The translations under genes were made by a program, and so were the position numbers. Positions 61,745 to 64,000 of a DNA stretch of 64,000 nt are shown one piece after another. The notes beneath the pieces were generated by a model. That model had not been told where the DNA came from. It did not search any database and saw only the letters and a program-made list of their open reading frames with translations. Source of the stretch: JAHEEL01 sp963836085. GTDB lineage: Bacteria; Actinomycetota; Acidimicrobiia; Spongiisociales; UBA5794. Position 1 is the first letter of the stretch. Every line of letters begins with the position of its first letter. The stretch is from contig CAWIHT010000005.1 in assembly GCA_963836085.1 (NCBI GenBank), positions 1-64,000 of the forward strand, given 5' to 3'.

Positions 61745-61750
61745 CATAAT
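61745..61750 (+). promoter_or_regulatory. -10 element CATAAT of a leaderless promoter
   Basis: CATAAT (one base from TATAAT) is followed by 6 nt and then the ATG at 61757. No ribosome-binding site precedes the ATG, so transcription probably starts at it. Confidence 0.55.
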
Positions 61751-61756
61751 CGGCCT

Positions 61757-63154
61757 ATGAATCAGTTCGATGCAGTGGTGGTGGGAGCCGGACCCAATGG
61801 GCTAGCGGCGGGCGTGGAGCTCACGAGATCTGGAAGGCGGGTCCTCGTCGTCGAAGGCTCCGATGCCATCGGAGGCGGCACGCGAACCGAATCCCTGACG
61901 CTCCCCGGCTTCGAACACGATGTTTGCTCGGCGATTCATCCGCTCGGCATCGCTTCGCCGTTCTTCGCGTCGGCCGGTATCGGCGACTGGATTCAACCGG
62001 ACATCCCGGTGACGCATCCGCTTGACGGCGGTCGAGCCGGCGTCCTCTACCGAAGCCTCGACGACACCGTCTCGGCTCTCGGCTCGGACGGCGATCGCTA
62101 CCGCCGGGTCATCGGCGGTCTCGTCGACCACACCGACGATCTCGTTGCACAGATCCTCGGTCCGCTCCCGGTTCCACCGCCGCATCCGGTGACCCTGGGA
62201 CGGTTCGGCCTTCCCGGCCTGCTTCCGGCTTCAGCCATGGCACGCGGCCTCGGAACCGAAGCTGGCCGCGCGCTCCATGCCGGCATGGCGGCGCACGCCA
62301 TCGCGCCATTCGGGACACCACTCACCGGTGCGCTCTCGGCCCTCTTCGCGGCGATAGCGCACGCCCACGGATGGCCACTCGTTCGCGGCGGCTCGCAACG
62401 CCTCGCAGAGCAGATGGCGGGCATGATCATCGGCGGTGGCGGCGCCGTCGAGACGGGGCGATCGGTGCGTTCGATGGACGATCTCCCTGCGGCACCAATC
62501 ACACTCCTCGACGTCATGCCCGATGCTGCCGTGCGGATCGGCGGCCGTCGGCTCGATCCCGGGGTGCGGCGACGCTTCGTCCGATGGCGCAGCGGACCGG
62601 GCGTCTTCAAAGTTGACTGGGCGCTCGACGGACCGATTCCGTGGACCGATGAGGTGAGCGGACGAGCCGGCACCATACACGTCGGGGGTACCTACGAGGA
62701 GATCGAGGCTGCCGAAGCTGAGGTCCATTCCGGCGGGCACCCACAACGACCCTTCGTGATCGTCGCCCAGCAATCGCTGTTTGATACCACCCGGGCGCCG
62801 GAAGGGAGACAGACCGTCTGGGGCTACTGCCATGTTCCGGCATTCTCGAGCCGCGACATGACGGACGCCATCGAATCCCAGATCGAACGATTCGCGCCGG
62901 GCTTCCGAGATCGCATCCTCGCCCGGCACACGATGGGTCCGGTGGCATACCAACAGCACAACCCCAACTACGTCGGCGGCGACATCGCAGGTGGTGCGTT
63001 CGCCGTTCGACGACTCCTCAATGTCTCGAAAGTGAGACCGTATCGAATTGGCGCCGGGCTCTACCTCTGTTCATCCGCAACACCCCCCGGCGCCGGCGTG
63101 CACGGCATGTGCGGTTACCACGCCGCTCGGGCCGCGATCTCCGATACGGACTGA
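61757..63154 (+). CDS. FAD-dependent phytoene-desaturase-like oxidoreductase
   Basis: The 465-residue protein has an FAD site AVVVGAGPNGLAAGVELTRS, then GSDAIGGGTRTESLTLPGFE, and the C-terminal FAD contact (RIGAGLYLCSSATPPGAGVH). A membrane-associated middle region is likely. It resembles the phytoene dehydrogenase / carotenoid isomerase-like family, but no carotenoid genes are near, so the substrate is open. It starts leaderless at 61757 (see the -10 element). Confidence 0.85.
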   Translation: MNQFDAVVVGAGPNGLAAGVELTRSGRRVLVVEGSDAIGGGTRTESLTLPGFEHDVCSAIHPLGIASPFFASAGIGDWIQPDIPVTHPLDGGRAGVLYRSLDDTVSALGSDGDRYRRVIGGLVDHTDDLVAQILGPLPVPPPHPVTLGRFGLPGLLPASAMARGLGTEAGRALHAGMAAHAIAPFGTPLTGALSALFAAIAHAHGWPLVRGGSQRLAEQMAGMIIGGGGAVETGRSVRSMDDLPAAPITLLDVMPDAAVRIGGRRLDPGVRRRFVRWRSGPGVFKVDWALDGPIPWTDEVSGRAGTIHVGGTYEEIEAAEAEVHSGGHPQRPFVIVAQQSLFDTTRAPEGRQTVWGYCHVPAFSSRDMTDAIESQIERFAPGFRDRILARHTMGPVAYQQHNPNYVGGDIAGGAFAVRRLLNVSKVRPYRIGAGLYLCSSATPPGAGVHGMCGYHAARAAISDTD

Positions 63155-63273
63155 GCGGTTGACGGACACCGACGTGTTGGAATGAGGATCGCAGCTCACC
63201 AATGAGGGGATGGGAGCGAACCCCTGCCAGCCATCGGCCGCGTCGTTCCCGGCATCACGGTCGCCCCTCGCCT

Positions 63274-64000
63274 CTAGAGCCTGCCCGCCATGAGGCTGTC
63301 GATCACCTCGGCGGCGCGAGCTCGAGTCGCCTCGCCGTCCGGCAAGCGCTCGAAGCTTCGCACGGCCCGCGCCATGCGCGGATTCGACCCGAGGAGGTCA
63401 GCGTGGCGGGCAATGAAGTCCCAGTAGAGGGAGGTGAAGGGGCACGCCGTCTCCCCGGTACGGAGCCGAGGATTGAAGCGGCAGTCACCGCAGTAGTCAC
63501 TCATCCGGTTGATGTAGGCGCCGCCGGAGACGTAGGGCTTGGTGGACATCGCTCCACCGTCAGCCCACATCCCCATTCCGATGACATTGGGGATCATCAC
63601 CCACTCGGCTCCATCGACGAACTGCGACCACATCCATTCGACAACCGCTGGCGGCCGCACGCCGACCAGGTTGGCAAGATTGGCGAGGATCATCAGCCGC
63701 GGGATGTGGTGGGTCCACGCGCGCTGGCCGACATCGCCCACAGTGGCGGCGACGCAACGCATGTCGGTCGCTGCAGCGCCGCTGAACACGGGTGGAAGTG
63801 GCCGGTTGTTGCCGAGGACGTTGCGACCGGAATGGTCGGGCCACAGCCAGTAGATCCCCCAGATGAACTCCCGCCAGCCGATCACCTGGCGGATGAAGCC
63901 TTCGGCCGAGTTGATAGGGACGCGCCCTGCCCGGTACGCGGCTTCCACAGCGTCGCACACCTCCCCCGGCAGGAGCAAGCCAATGTTCAAGTAGGGGCTC
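63274..64000 (-). CDS. FeS-type photolyase/cryptochrome (PhrB-like), 3' part, runs off the window
   Basis: About 240 C-terminal residues are visible. Marks are SPYMNIGLLLPGEVC at the edge, FIRQVIGWREFIWGIYWLWP, HHIPRLMILANLANL, NRMSDYCGDCRFNPRLRTGE and ACPFTSLYWDFIARH. The four Cys expected for the [4Fe-4S] cluster of PhrB-type (6-4) photolyases (C in GEVC, the CGDC pair and ACPF) are present. The full protein should be near 500 residues. It is light-dependent in family members; no regulator is in view. Confidence 0.9.
   Translation of the reverse strand, partial: SPYLNIGLLLPGEVCDAVEAAYRAGRVPINSAEGFIRQVIGWREFIWGIYWLWPDHSGRNVLGNNRPLPPVFSGAAATDMRCVAATVGDVGQRAWTHHIPRLMILANLANLVGVRPPAVVEWMWSQFVDGAEWVMIPNVIGMGMWADGGAMSTKPYVSGGAYINRMSDYCGDCRFNPRLRTGETACPFTSLYWDFIARHADLLGSNPRMARAVRSFERLPDGEATRARAAEVIDSLMAGRL

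Overview
The window is about 64 kb of high-GC chromosomal DNA, densely packed and mostly on the minus strand, with many 4-bp ATGA or GTGA gene overlaps. The housekeeping set (sigA-dnaG, uppS-recO, era-corC-ybeY-pgpH-phoH, dnaJ-hrcA-hemW-lepA, rpsT, greA, holA, comEC-comEA, leuS), a BldD homologue with an intact c-di-GMP signature, a one-repeat S-layer-homology protein and threonine-rich extracytoplasmic linkers point to an actinobacterium. Acidimicrobiia or a close uncultured lineage is my best guess; this is inference from gene content, not from a marker tree.

Layout. 0.1-7.1 kb: a dipeptide/oligopeptide ABC operon (substrate-binding lipoprotein with a frameshift, two permeases, two ATPases, then a DUF1028 Ntn-like protein) beside an XRE-cupin regulator. 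7.4-10.7 kb: a worn region with the remnant of an osmoprotectant ABC cassette, a tRNA-Asn beside a tRNA-Met 3' half, a frameshifted DUF222/HNH gene and a seven-copy tandem array of hairpins. 10.7-14.8 kb: ahcY, sigA and dnaG. 14.9-27.7 kb: the most coherent accessory system. It combines a BMP-type nucleoside ABC transporter, a small HTH regulator, an 81-residue YkoF/MTH1187-like protein and a divergent operon of a fused xanthine dehydrogenase of the selenium-dependent type, an SsnA-like amidohydrolase and a YgfK-like Fe-S/FAD oxidoreductase. The palindrome TTGAC-N5-GTCAA occurs in front of both transcription units, which suggests one regulon for purine or nucleoside import and oxidation. 27.7-47.2 kb: an Lrp regulator, glyS and the housekeeping blocks listed above. 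47.2-64 kb: an inverted-repeat element, an oxidoreductase, comEC with a frameshifted comEA, a CPBP protease, leuS, a ProA-like dehydrogenase, a nucleotidyltransferase, a structured leader with a 15-codon peptide coupled to a 55-residue zinc-ribbon protein, deoC, small membrane proteins, two FAD enzymes and the 3' end of an FeS-type photolyase gene.

Three genes (the peptide-binding lipoprotein, the HNH gene and comEA) are each broken by one extra base that duplicates its neighbour, so consensus errors must be excluded before they are called pseudogenes. Strong perfect hairpins follow the substrate-binding gene in both ABC operons. At least two genes appear to start without a leader, directly downstream of a -10 element. 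I found no CRISPR array, insertion sequence, prophage or replication origin.
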